Assembly: GCA_943912855.1 (NCBI GenBank)
Contig: CALTVC010000001.1
Location: forward strand, 124,001-188,000
DNA from: an uncultured Flavobacterium sp.
GTDB lineage: Bacteria; Bacteroidota; Bacteroidia; Flavobacteriales; Flavobacteriaceae
Length of the DNA: 64,000 nucleotides
Direction: 5' to 3'
The notes under the pieces are model-generated. The model was not told where the DNA came from and did not search any database. It saw only the letters and a program-made list of their open reading frames with translations. Shown piece by piece: positions 50,379 to 59,804 of the stretch. Made by a program: the position numbers and the translations under genes. Position 1 is the first letter of the stretch, and every line of letters begins with the position of its first letter.

Positions 50379-52511
50379 TTACTTTACAAGTTTCATCTCT
50401 TTTACGAGGTGTCCGGCACCTGCAAATTTATCTACGATAAACAACACATAACGCATGTCTACCATTATGTTACGACAAATTTCGGGGTCGTAATAAATGT
50501 CGCTCATAGTACCTTCCCACACACGGTCGAAGTTAAGTCCAATCAGGTTACCCTTAGCATCTATGGCAGGACTACCGCTGTTACCGCCTGTAGTATGGTT
50601 TGTAGCAATGAAACATACCGGCATTTTACCGTTTTCACCATACTGACCGTAATCTTTTTTATTATATAGGTCGATAAGCTTTTGCGGTACATCAAACTCA
50701 TAATCGCCGGGAACGTATTTTTCAATCACACCATCAAGGTATGTTTTTGGCTCATAATACACAGCATCGCGAGGTTCGTAGCCTTTTACCTTACCATACG
50801 TAACACGCAGGGTACTGTTAGCATCCGGGAAAATACGGGCATCCTTAGGGCTAAGCTCCAGGATGGCTTTCATATACGTACGCTGAAGCGCAGTAATCTC
50901 CAGGTTGATTTCCTCATACTTAGGCAATACCTTATCATAATACGCCAAGGTCATAGCCTTAATAACCTGATAACCTTTATCGGCATTTAGCCTGTCTATA
51001 ATAGCAGCAGGATCGCCTTCCATAAGTTGCTTTACACCATCGTAACTTGTCAGTTTACTTTTTCCGTACACCTCAGCAGTGAGTTGACCTACATTTACGT
51101 TAGCCAAAGACTCAGGCAAAAACTGTTTAGGCGTCTTGGCAAGGTATAGCGTAATCAACTGCTCGAATACCTTTTCGTCTACCACTTTACTATAATCTTT
51201 GAATGTAGCTTCAAGACCTTTCAGCGCATTGCCTTTACGATCGTTAAACGACTGCGCCCCCCTTGCTGTGTAAACCTGCTCCAACTGGTATAGTTTATAG
51301 CCTGTAGTAAGCAGTTCCGTATTACGCAGGGCAACTTCTACAAAGTAATCACGAGCCAGGGCGTATGATTGTATGTCCTTATAATTCTTTTCAAATTCCG
51401 GAAGCAGGTTTCCGTACTGTGCCTGCTTGCCCGCCGCGTTTACCCACTGGATGAATTTCTTTTCATATTCGCGTTTTACACCTACAGCGTTACTCTTTTT
51501 AAGTCCCTGCACCTCTCCTATCCATTTTTTCCAATAATTGGCAATAGAAGCGTATTTAGCGGCATACTGAATTTTTATCTGTTGGTCTTTACGCATAAAA
51601 CCGTCTTCCACCTTTAGGGCGGCATCACGGATTTCTATCCTGGCGGGGTCAAGCACATTTACAATCTGCTCTACCGCTACCGCCGGAAGATACTCTGTAG
51701 TACGACCCGGGTAACCAAATACCATAGTAAAATCATTTTCTTTAACCCCGCCTATGTTTACCGGGAAGAAATGTTTCGGCTTGTACGGTACGTTGTCTTT
51801 GCTGTACTCAGCAGGGCGGTTGTTTTTATCGGCATAGATACGGAACATACTGAAGTCGCCCGTATGACGCGGCCACACCCAGTTGTCTGTATCTGAACCA
51901 AACTTACCAATGCTCGACGGCGGTGCACCTACCAAACGTACATCTTTGAACGTCTCCGTTACAAAACGAATGTACTGGTTACCCTCATAAAAGGTACGGA
52001 TGCTGTTTTCCTGCCAGGCCTCTTTTGGCAATGACTTGGTTAACGAAGCTATGTTTTCCTGTATTTTTTGCTGACGGGCTTTTTCGTCTAACCCCTGAGT
52101 ATTTTCAAGTACTTTGGTAGTTACATCGTCTATGCTTACGATGAACATAACGGTAACACCTGGGTTAGGCAGTTCTTCGGCAAGACTCATCGCCCAGAAA
52201 CCGTTGGTCAGGTAATCGTGTTCCAGCGTACTGTGGCTTTGTATGTTGTCAAAACCGCAGTGGTGGTTGGTAAGCAATAACCCTTTGTCTGAAATCATTT
52301 CGGCAGTACAGCCACCGTCAAACTGAGGCACGGCATCTTTAAGGCTGCTGTGGTTAACATCGTAAATATCCTTAACTGACATTTTCATGCCCAGGTGTTT
52401 CATTTCCTTTTCGTTAAGACCGCTGAGCAGTGAGGGTATCCACATACCGCCCTGTTGTGCAATGGCAGGCACTGTAATGAACAGCACCAGTAAGCGTAGT
52501 AGTTTCATCAT
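50379..52511 (-). CDS. S46-family dipeptidyl peptidase, probably DPP11-type (Asp/Glu-specific)
   Basis: Exported serine exopeptidase of about 710 residues that releases dipeptides from oligopeptides in the periplasm. The start at 52511 or 52508 (MKLLRLLVLFITVPAIAQ) gives a clean signal peptide. The catalytic His lies in LLTNHHCGFD and the catalytic Ser in GGNSGSPAID; the Asp is probably in WPRHTGDFSMFRIYAD. The specificity segment reads NFDRVWEG, with Arg where DPP7-type enzymes have Gly (FDGNWE), pointing to Asp/Glu preference (DPP11). This is inference from the family literature; activity should be tested. Confidence 0.88.
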   Translation of the reverse strand: MMKLLRLLVLFITVPAIAQQGGMWIPSLLSGLNEKEMKHLGMKMSVKDIYDVNHSSLKDAVPQFDGGCTAEMISDKGLLLTNHHCGFDNIQSHSTLEHDYLTNGFWAMSLAEELPNPGVTVMFIVSIDDVTTKVLENTQGLDEKARQQKIQENIASLTKSLPKEAWQENSIRTFYEGNQYIRFVTETFKDVRLVGAPPSSIGKFGSDTDNWVWPRHTGDFSMFRIYADKNNRPAEYSKDNVPYKPKHFFPVNIGGVKENDFTMVFGYPGRTTEYLPAVAVEQIVNVLDPARIEIRDAALKVEDGFMRKDQQIKIQYAAKYASIANYWKKWIGEVQGLKKSNAVGVKREYEKKFIQWVNAAGKQAQYGNLLPEFEKNYKDIQSYALARDYFVEVALRNTELLTTGYKLYQLEQVYTARGAQSFNDRKGNALKGLEATFKDYSKVVDEKVFEQLITLYLAKTPKQFLPESLANVNVGQLTAEVYGKSKLTSYDGVKQLMEGDPAAIIDRLNADKGYQVIKAMTLAYYDKVLPKYEEINLEITALQRTYMKAILELSPKDARIFPDANSTLRVTYGKVKGYEPRDAVYYEPKTYLDGVIEKYVPGDYEFDVPQKLIDLYNKKDYGQYGENGKMPVCFIATNHTTGGNSGSPAIDAKGNLIGLNFDRVWEGTMSDIYYDPEICRNIMVDMRYVLFIVDKFAGAGHLVKEMKLVK

Positions 52512-52586
52512 TATGTTTTTAACGGGATGCAAGATAGGGATTTTTGGGGAGGGGATAAAACTGCACTTTTAATCAGGAACTTTAAT

Positions 52587-52594
52587 TACTTTTG
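52587..52594 (+). promoter_or_regulatory. Candidate -7 box (TACTTTTG) upstream of the DUF6882 gene
   Basis: Exact TAnnTTTG match 20 bases before the start codon. No -33 TTG at standard spacing. Confidence 0.4.
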
Positions 52595-52614
52595 AAGAAA
52601 AAACCAACACCGAC

Positions 52615-53376
52615 ATGTCACAAACATTCGAGTCTTTCTCTGAACAGGGATATAAATCCCTGCGCCAAAATCAGGATTTCTTCTTAAGTCATTATCACAT
52701 AAATGATTATAAACGTTGGGATTTTAACCAACCATCAGGAGTATTTACATTTTCTGAAAGGGAAGACATTCCAGAAAAGAAATATTTTGCATTTCAAAGC
52801 ATTGGAACTTATTCACCAAAATCAGGGACCTGGATGTGGAGCTGGGCAAACAAAACCACCTACCCGAATGTAAAAACAGCATCGGAAGAGATGAAGAAGT
52901 TTGGTAAAAAACTGGCGTACGAAAAACTAACAAATGCGTCATGGGAAGCCGACGAAATAGACGGCTGGGAGATGCTTGCTTTTGCACAAGAAATACTAAA
53001 TCCTGTTGGCACGTATAGGGTTCTTTCAGGCAGTCTGTTCCATTATTTAATTTTCACGCAAGAACTTACCGAAGCGGAAGCATTGCAGAGAGAAGAAGAC
53101 GCGGTACAACTCATTAGCTGTAAAAATCACGGTTTGGCAAGAATTACATTTGTTTGCCAACACTTAAGTACAATACAAAAAACAGGTTTTCACGAATCTT
53201 TTGAAAGTTATAAAGGAATGGAACTCGATGAAGACGATGATTTATCAGCATGGTGTAATGATTGCGAAACTATTCGTTTATCACATAACGGCTGGAATGA
53301 CGAGGCAATGGAGTTTGCAAAAATTAAACTTGTTTGTGAGGAGTGTTATTTTGAAATGAAGGATTTTAATACCTAA
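52615..53376 (+). CDS. DUF6882 protein with C-terminal cysteine-rich (putative zinc) module
   Basis: Cytoplasmic protein of 253 residues. SIGTYSPKSGTWMWSWANKT is the hallmark of DUF6882, whose function is unknown. The C-terminal part (about 165-245) is different: CKNHG, FVCQHL, WCNDCETIR and VCEECYF give paired Cys/His sites that could bind one or two zinc ions. No signal peptide or membrane helix. It is a single-gene unit, somewhat AT-richer than its neighbours. Some DUF6882 proteins occur near toxin or immunity genes, but nothing like that is visible here. Confidence 0.72.
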   Translation: MSQTFESFSEQGYKSLRQNQDFFLSHYHINDYKRWDFNQPSGVFTFSEREDIPEKKYFAFQSIGTYSPKSGTWMWSWANKTTYPNVKTASEEMKKFGKKLAYEKLTNASWEADEIDGWEMLAFAQEILNPVGTYRVLSGSLFHYLIFTQELTEAEALQREEDAVQLISCKNHGLARITFVCQHLSTIQKTGFHESFESYKGMELDEDDDLSAWCNDCETIRLSHNGWNDEAMEFAKIKLVCEECYFEMKDFNT

Positions 53377-53410
53377 AAATTATCCCACCTCTACTCAAAA
53401 AAACAAACCA

Positions 53411-53460
53411 CCGACCCTGAAAGGGTCACACATAACAACCTCGGGCAATGCCCAGGGTAT
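53411..53460. repeat. Palindromic GACCCTGAAAGGGTC repeat unit
   Basis: 53413-53427 is the exact reverse complement of the 15-mer at 16068-16082; a TCGGGCAATGCCCA hairpin word follows at 53441. The surrounding gap 53377-53564 has no gene and also contains an ACTTTATAACTTTCG word (53552) like those near 16127. Confidence 0.7.
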
Positions 53461-53564
53461 TTCATAAAAACCGTCCTACGCAGGAGGGAAATGCCCACTC
53501 ACCTGCATAGGCTAAGCACATTCAAGCCCTAACAACATTATAACTAATACTTTATAACTTTCGA

Positions 53565-54692
53565 CTAAGACTTATTTATTTGGTCTAAAATCCACAAATA
53601 ATCTTGCTGATTATTTACAAAATCACGGTCGGTTACGTCAATGATCTTCACATTGAGTCCCTGAACCGATTTAATATAATCAAGGTAGCCACGGTTAATA
53701 CTCTCCAGATAATCAGCACTGATGTCCTGCTCGTAGTCGCGCCCGCGGTTACGAATGTGTTGTAACAACCTTGGTGTGTTTTGGTACAGGTATACGTACA
53801 ATCCCGGCTTGGGCAGTTCCTTGTACATGATATCAAACAGGCGGCGGTACAGGCGGTACTCGTCCTCGCTCAATGTAACTTTAGAAAAGATAAGCGATTT
53901 AAAAATATGGTAATCTGCCACCACAAAATCGCTGAAGAGGTTAAACTGCGATAGGTCGTCGGTTATCTGTTGGTAACGATCGGCAAGGAATGACATTTCA
54001 AGCGAAAAGGCATAACGCGCCTGGTCTTCATAAAACAATGGCAGGAACGGGTTATCGGCAAAACGCTCCGGTACCAACTTCCCGTTAAAATCTTCCGACA
54101 TTTTACTCGCTAAAGATGTTTTCCCTGCGCCTATATTTCCCTCAATGGCTATATAATTAAACCTTTCGGGGTTAAACGTTTTTAGTGGTGCAGGCAGTTT
54201 CATTACCCATTGGCAGTCGCTGTTATCCGTAGATGAAGCTATGAGTTTACTTACATCCTTTTTAAAAACGGGGTGTACCCAATGTGGCGCTACATCGCGC
54301 AACGGATACAATACAAAATTACGGTCTTGCAGGCGCGGATGTGGTATGTGCAGGTGGGGTTCGTTTATAACATCATCGTTAAAGGCTATAATATCTACGT
54401 CTATGGTACGCGAAATATACCCGCCCGAAGCAGCACGTACTCGTCCTCCCTCCTGCTCTGCCTGTAGCAGTCCTTGTAGCAGTTGATTCGCTGTTTTTGT
54501 GGTATGCACTACTATGGCACAGTTGTAAAAAGCATCGCCCTCAAAGCCCAGTGCAGGGGTTTCGTAGATACCGGAAAGTGCTACCACGGTAGCAACGTTT
54601 GTATGTATATGGTCTATGGCCTGTTGCAGGTTTTGAAGGCGATGCCCTATGTTACTGCCCAGGGATAGTATAGCGCTGTTCTGAAATTTCAT
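53565..54692 (-). CDS. folK: Fusion of HPPK (FolK) and a deoxynucleoside kinase
   Basis: Two-domain cytoplasmic enzyme of 375 residues (start 54692, MKFQNSAILSLGSNIGH). N-terminal HPPK domain (about 1-150): AILSLGSNIGHRLQN, SGIYETPALGF, and SRTIDVDIIAF, the pyrophosphokinase signature; it would make 6-hydroxymethyl-dihydropterin diphosphate for folate synthesis. C-terminal deoxynucleoside kinase domain (about 170-375): Walker A EGNIGAGKTS, LVPERFADNPFL, and the Arg-rich LID RGRDYEQDIS; it would phosphorylate salvage deoxynucleosides. The fusion is recurrent in Bacteroidota. It is divergent from sppA. Confidence 0.9.
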   Translation of the reverse strand: MKFQNSAILSLGSNIGHRLQNLQQAIDHIHTNVATVVALSGIYETPALGFEGDAFYNCAIVVHTTKTANQLLQGLLQAEQEGGRVRAASGGYISRTIDVDIIAFNDDVINEPHLHIPHPRLQDRNFVLYPLRDVAPHWVHPVFKKDVSKLIASSTDNSDCQWVMKLPAPLKTFNPERFNYIAIEGNIGAGKTSLASKMSEDFNGKLVPERFADNPFLPLFYEDQARYAFSLEMSFLADRYQQITDDLSQFNLFSDFVVADYHIFKSLIFSKVTLSEDEYRLYRRLFDIMYKELPKPGLYVYLYQNTPRLLQHIRNRGRDYEQDISADYLESINRGYLDYIKSVQGLNVKIIDVTDRDFVNNQQDYLWILDQINKS

Positions 54693-54890
54693 TCGTAGTG
54701 TATTCCGTAAAAGTGCAAAGTACGGAAACATTTTGGCGGCAATGGTGGTTGTTGATAAGTTTAGTGTCCCTGCACAAATTAGCACAAACATATTTTCAGC
54801 TAATTCGTAATTTGTAATTCATAACTAAGAAATGTAACATTTTCCCCGAAAGTGCTACCAATACTAAAAAATCGTAATTCCGAAATAATT

Positions 54891-56666
54891 ATGCAGTTCC
54901 TTAAAAACGTATTATCTACTGTTGTTGGCCTTTTTGTATTCGGCCTGCTGTCTTTTTTCTTTTTACTGCTTATAGCACTTGCCGTAGGAGGCAGTAGCGA
55001 CGAGGTTGTAAATGTAAAGGACAATTCTGTTATAGAACTCGACTTAAGCAAAGTGAACCACGACTACGCCGGCAGGTTTAGCGGTGGAAAGTTCGCCTTT
55101 CTTAACGACGAGCCTAAAACAGGGCTCATCAATGTATTAAGAGCATTGGATGCTGCCAAAAAAGATAAAAAAATTAAGGGCATTACCATAACTAACAACC
55201 ACAGCAGCCTGGGACTTTCACAGCTTAAAGCCCTGCGCGATAAGCTTGCCGACTTTAAAAAGTCGGGTAAGTTTGTGGTATCGTATTCCGATGTTTATAC
55301 ACAAACCGATTACTACCTGAACTCGGTAGCAGATACCCTATACGTAAATCCGGTAGGTGATTTCGAATTTAAAGGACTGAGCAGCGAACTTATGTTCTTC
55401 AAAGATTTTCAGGAAAAGAGCGGTATTACCATGGAAGTTATCCGCCACGGTAAATACAAGAGTGCCGTGGAGCCTTTCATAGCCAATGAAATGAGCCCTG
55501 AAAACCGTGAGCAAATGAGTACGTTGCTTAAACACCTTTGGGGTAGCATGATTACAGATATTTCGGCAAGCCGTAAAATAAGCCAGGACAGCCTTAACAG
55601 CATAGCGCAAAACCTGAGCGCACGCACGCCCGAACTGGCTAAATCACGCGGACTTATAGATAAAATAGGTTACGAAGACCAATACCGTAACGGCATTAAA
55701 AAAGCCCTTAAGGTAAAAGCCGGTGATGATTATGAAGAGGTAAGCATACTGGATTACGCGCAAGCAAATGCCTTTAATGATTTGGTAGCTAACAGTAGTA
55801 ACGAAATTGCCATTATCTATGCACAGGGCGAAATTACCAGCGGTGAAGGTTCTCTTACACAAATAGGCGAAATAGCCATACGCAACGGATTTAAAGAAGC
55901 ACTTGAAAACGACGATGTAAAAGCCATTGTACTTAGGGTTAACTCTCCGGGTGGTAACGCGCTTACGTCAGACATTATATGGAGGGAAGTAGAACTTGCC
56001 AAAAAGAAAAAACCGGTAGTTGTGAGCATGGGTGATTATGCCGCTTCAGGTGGATATTACATTTCGTGCGGTGCAGACCGTATTTTTGCCGAAGCCAATA
56101 CCATTACAGGCTCTATAGGTGTATTTGGCGTATTGCCAAACTTTAATAAGGTTGCCACGAACATAGGCGTACATGCCCAAACCGTAAGCACACACGACAA
56201 CGGTGCCGAATACAGCGTATTCCAGCCGATGCAGGAAAAAACACGCAACGTGATTTACCAGAGCGTAGAGCAGGTATACAGTGTATTTGTAGACCGCGTG
56301 GCCAAAGGCCGTAAACTTAGCCCTGAAGCAGTAGACGCCATAGGTCAGGGTCGCGTATGGAGCGGTACCGATGCAAAGCGCATAGGACTGATAGACGAAA
56401 TAGGCGGACTGGATGCTGCCGTAAAATATGCCGCTAAACTGGGCAAAGCAGACAAATACTACACGGCTGATTACCCTGAGTACGAAGCTACATTTGATAC
56501 GTATCTTCAAAACCTTGGTAAAGGCGTTTCTGTTTTCCAAAGCAGGGAATCGCTTATAAAACAAGAGGTAGGCGAAGAGAACTACCGCATTATAGAACGC
56601 CTAAGAAAAGCCTCACAAATAAGAGGTACACAGGCTATGATGCCTTTTGAAATAAACATCAGGTAA
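54891..56666 (+). CDS. sppA: Signal peptide peptidase SppA (67-kDa type)
   Basis: Membrane-anchored serine protease that degrades cleaved signal peptides. 591 residues from the start at 54891 (MQFLKNVLSTVV); N-terminal membrane helix about 8-32. It has two ClpP-like domains, as in the long E. coli type. The catalytic dyad is visible: Lys190 in RHGKYKSAVEPF and Ser386 in GDYAASGGYYIS. The folK-dNK gene is divergent, and an AsmA-like gene follows after about 50 bases. Confidence 0.92.
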   Translation: MQFLKNVLSTVVGLFVFGLLSFFFLLLIALAVGGSSDEVVNVKDNSVIELDLSKVNHDYAGRFSGGKFAFLNDEPKTGLINVLRALDAAKKDKKIKGITITNNHSSLGLSQLKALRDKLADFKKSGKFVVSYSDVYTQTDYYLNSVADTLYVNPVGDFEFKGLSSELMFFKDFQEKSGITMEVIRHGKYKSAVEPFIANEMSPENREQMSTLLKHLWGSMITDISASRKISQDSLNSIAQNLSARTPELAKSRGLIDKIGYEDQYRNGIKKALKVKAGDDYEEVSILDYAQANAFNDLVANSSNEIAIIYAQGEITSGEGSLTQIGEIAIRNGFKEALENDDVKAIVLRVNSPGGNALTSDIIWREVELAKKKKPVVVSMGDYAASGGYYISCGADRIFAEANTITGSIGVFGVLPNFNKVATNIGVHAQTVSTHDNGAEYSVFQPMQEKTRNVIYQSVEQVYSVFVDRVAKGRKLSPEAVDAIGQGRVWSGTDAKRIGLIDEIGGLDAAVKYAAKLGKADKYYTADYPEYEATFDTYLQNLGKGVSVFQSRESLIKQEVGEENYRIIERLRKASQIRGTQAMMPFEINIR

Positions 56667-56715
56667 TATTCGTTATAATAGCTATCTTTAAAGCAAATTT
56701 CAACGAACTGCAACT

Positions 56716-59391
56716 ATGGTAAAAAAAATCCTGAAGTGGACGGGCATCTCCCTATTGGTTATCCTTATTTTATTGATAGCCACGCCTTTCCTTTTTAAAG
56801 ACAAAATCAAGAGCATGGTGGTTAAGGCCATTAACGACCAGGTAGATGCTACCGTGGCTTTTGAAGACGTAAGCCTGAGCTTTATAAGCAATTTTCCACA
56901 GGCAAGCGTTACGGTAGATAAGCTTAGCGTAATTAACAAGGCGCCCTTTGCCGGCGATACCCTTGTGTATGTGGGCGAACTGAACCTTAACATGAGCGTT
57001 AAGGAGATTTTTAAAGGCGATGGCGAACCCATGAACCTGAAATCTTTCGGGATAAAAAACACCGTGATAAACATTTTGTTTAACAAGGACGGTGTGGGCA
57101 ACTTTGACATTGCCCGTAAAAAAGCCCAGGAAGAACAGGCAACCAATGAGGAGCCAAGCAAGCCTTTTGCCCTGAACATGCAGGAATATTATGTAGAGAA
57201 CCTAAGATTCCGTTTTGCCGATGAGCGTTCTAAAATGAATGTACTCATAGACAGCCTTAACCATAAAGGTACGGGTAACTTTGCCGCTAATAAACTGGAT
57301 CTTGACACCCATACCGACCTGAACCTTACGGTAGATATGGAAAAGACCAACTTTATGCGTAATACCAAGCTGAAGCTGGATGCTGTCCTTGGGCTTGACC
57401 TGGATAAGAGCATTTATACTTTTAAAGAGAATAAGCTTCTTATTAACCAGATGGGTCTTGAGTTTGACGGTAGTGTGGCATTACTTGAAAACGGACAGGA
57501 CATTAACCTGACCTTTAAAACGCCGGAATCGTCGTTTAAGAACTTCCTGGCACTGATTCCTTCGGCATACAGTAGCAGCCTTGCAGGTGTAAAAACCGAG
57601 GGCAACTTTACGGTAAACGGTAAGGTAAACGGTGTTATGGATGATACGCACATACCGAAATTTAATGTGGCGTTCCTGAGTAAAAACGCGTCGTTCCAGT
57701 ATCCTGACCTTCCTAAAGGCATCAAGAACATTAATATTGATACCAAGGTGGTTAACGAAACGGGTGTTATGAACGACACGTACGTGAACATAGACCAGTT
57801 TGCATTCCGCATAGACCAGGATGTGTTTGATGCTAAGGCTAACATTAAAAACCTTACCGAAAATCCACTGGTAGATGCCAAACTTAAAGGTACCATTAAC
57901 CTGGGCAACCTTACCAAAGCGTATCCTGTAAAGCTTGACATGGCACTATCGGGTATACTGAAAGCCGATGTTGAAACTAAATTCGACATGGCTTCGGTAG
58001 AAAAAGGTGCTTACGAAAAGATAGACAACCGCGGGCAGATAAGCCTGAGCGGGTTTAACTATACTATGGATGGGTTTAAAAATCCGTTTATCATCAGCCT
58101 TGCCGAACTACAATTTAATCCAAGCCGTGTTAACCTAAGCCGCTTTGATGCCAAAACAGGAAGCAGCGACGTAGCCATAACCGGTACTCTGGACAACTTC
58201 TACGGTTTCGCGTTTAAGAACCAAACGCTTAAGGGTAACTTCAACATGAAGTCGAACAAGCTGGTTATTGCCGACCTGATGACTACTGGCACTACAGCTA
58301 CCCCGGCCAAAACCGAAGCGGAAGGCGAGAAAAAGGCCGAAGCCAAAAAACCGGCAGCAGCTAGTGATGCGGTTAAAATCCCGGCATTCCTGGATTGTAC
58401 CATTACAGCAAATGCAAACAGCGTAGTATATGACAACCTTACCCTGAAAGATTTTGGCGGTAAAATGGTTATCAAAGACGAGGCGGTGGCTATTCAAAAC
58501 GCCAAGACATCTATATTTGACGGTAACATAGGCTTTAACGGATTGGTTTCTACCAAAACGGCTACGCCTACTTTTGATATGGACCTTAACCTGAACAGCC
58601 TGGACATTCCGCAGGCGTTTACCCAGCTTGAAATGCTTAAAAAGATTGCCCCTATTGCCGATGTGCTTAGCGGTAAACTAAACGCCGGTGTAAAAGTGGG
58701 CGGTAAGCTGGACAGCAAAGAAATGACCCCAGACATGAACTCACTTTCCGGTAGCTTGGGCGGTAGCCTTGCAAATGCGGTTATCCATACAGATAAATCG
58801 AAAGTACTACAGGCGCTTACCGGTAAAGTAAAATTCCTTGATCCAAGCAAACTGAACCTGAACCAAAAGATAAACCTTACGTTTAACGATGGTAAAGTGA
58901 ACATTCAGCCGTTTGTGGTGAAATACAAAAACCAAGACATTAAGATAAGCGGTACGCATGGCTTTGACCAGCAAATGTCGTATACGGCATCTGTAGATGT
59001 TCCTGCTAAGGAGTTTGACCAGCTTGTAGATAAAGCTGCTGCCATAAAGGTAGACATCAGCAAGATTGTAGTTCCGGTTAACATAAACATTACGGGTACA
59101 TTCCAGAGTCCAAAAATAGGCACAGACATAGACCAGGGTATTAAAACCGCGGTTACACAGCTTGCCAAGCAGGAGAAAGACCGCGTAGTAAACGAAGTGA
59201 AAGAAAAAGCTACAGAAAAGGGCAAAGAGCTACTTGGCAACCTGCTTAACGGTAAAAAGACCACTACAACTACGGATACTACTAAAACCCAGCAGAACAC
59301 CAGCACCAAACAGCAAGCGGAAGACGCAGCTAAAAATGCAGGGAAAAGCCTTATTAATGGCTTGTTTAAAAAGAAGGACAAGAAGGAGTAA
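56716..59391 (+). CDS. AsmA-family protein, large
   Basis: Inner-membrane anchored, periplasm-facing protein of 891 residues in the AsmA family (bridge-like lipid transfer type). One N-terminal helix (about 7-26) precedes an AsmA N-domain with KSMVVKAINDQVDATVAFED, then a long beta-rich repeat region. A Lys/Ala-rich linker (about 535-555) precedes the conserved C-terminal AsmA_2-type part (about 640-800). The last 60 residues are Lys/Thr/Gln-rich and low complexity. It probably contributes to phospholipid delivery to the outer membrane. A second AsmA-like gene is at 62137. Confidence 0.82.
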   Translation: MVKKILKWTGISLLVILILLIATPFLFKDKIKSMVVKAINDQVDATVAFEDVSLSFISNFPQASVTVDKLSVINKAPFAGDTLVYVGELNLNMSVKEIFKGDGEPMNLKSFGIKNTVINILFNKDGVGNFDIARKKAQEEQATNEEPSKPFALNMQEYYVENLRFRFADERSKMNVLIDSLNHKGTGNFAANKLDLDTHTDLNLTVDMEKTNFMRNTKLKLDAVLGLDLDKSIYTFKENKLLINQMGLEFDGSVALLENGQDINLTFKTPESSFKNFLALIPSAYSSSLAGVKTEGNFTVNGKVNGVMDDTHIPKFNVAFLSKNASFQYPDLPKGIKNINIDTKVVNETGVMNDTYVNIDQFAFRIDQDVFDAKANIKNLTENPLVDAKLKGTINLGNLTKAYPVKLDMALSGILKADVETKFDMASVEKGAYEKIDNRGQISLSGFNYTMDGFKNPFIISLAELQFNPSRVNLSRFDAKTGSSDVAITGTLDNFYGFAFKNQTLKGNFNMKSNKLVIADLMTTGTTATPAKTEAEGEKKAEAKKPAAASDAVKIPAFLDCTITANANSVVYDNLTLKDFGGKMVIKDEAVAIQNAKTSIFDGNIGFNGLVSTKTATPTFDMDLNLNSLDIPQAFTQLEMLKKIAPIADVLSGKLNAGVKVGGKLDSKEMTPDMNSLSGSLGGSLANAVIHTDKSKVLQALTGKVKFLDPSKLNLNQKINLTFNDGKVNIQPFVVKYKNQDIKISGTHGFDQQMSYTASVDVPAKEFDQLVDKAAAIKVDISKIVVPVNINITGTFQSPKIGTDIDQGIKTAVTQLAKQEKDRVVNEVKEKATEKGKELLGNLLNGKKTTTTTDTTKTQQNTSTKQQAEDAAKNAGKSLINGLFKKKDKKE

Positions 59392-59470
59392 TCCAGTGGT
59401 CAGTATTCAGTAAGCAGTTTACACTGCACTGATGATTAAAAAGACAATCTGATTTGCCTTACATATTTAC

Positions 59471-59506
59471 CCCCTCAAAAGCTTTATGTTTTTGAGGGGT
59501 ATTTTT
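59471..59506 (+). terminator. Hairpin terminator after the AsmA-like gene
   Basis: Stem CCCCTCAAAA (59471-59480) and TTTTGAGGGG (59490-59499), followed by TATTTTTTATT. It is 80 bases past the stop. Confidence 0.85.
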
Positions 59507-59530
59507 TATTAGACCTACACGATTTTATAA

Positions 59531-59705
59531 ACCTTATAATACTCACAAATAGCTCCAGAGGAGCGACATATTTATAGAAAATGAACCATCAGGCATCAAG
59601 AGTTCCGTAGGAACGGCATATAATCTTTATAATATACCGCTCCTACGGAGCTCTTTCCCATAACCTCAAAACTTCCTATAAATGTGTCACCCCTACAGGG
59701 TTCAA
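59531..59705. repeat. REP-like GTTCCGTAGGAACGG repeats
   Basis: CTCCAGAGGAGCGACATATTTATAG (about 59552) and AGTTCCGTAGGAACGGCATATA (about 59602) are followed by TATACCGCTCCTACGGAGCT at 59633, the inverted partner of the second word at about 19 of 22 positions. A further CCCCTACAGGGTTC lies at 59689. This style of palindromic, T9SS-phylum intergenic repeat is often dispersed genome-wide. Confidence 0.7.
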
Positions 59706-59779
59706 TAGGTGGCGATACTTTTCTTTTGGCTACTTATGTTTTAAAAAACTTGTTAATGTGAACTCACACCAAACAAAAA

Positions 59780-59804
59780 CCCCGAAAGCAGTATACTTTC
59801 GGGG
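59780..59804 (-). terminator. Hairpin terminator after the GH97 gene
   Basis: Stem CCCCGAAAG/CTTTCGGGG (nine pairs), loop CAGTATA; on the minus strand followed by TTTTTG. It ends the transcript from 61985. Confidence 0.87.
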
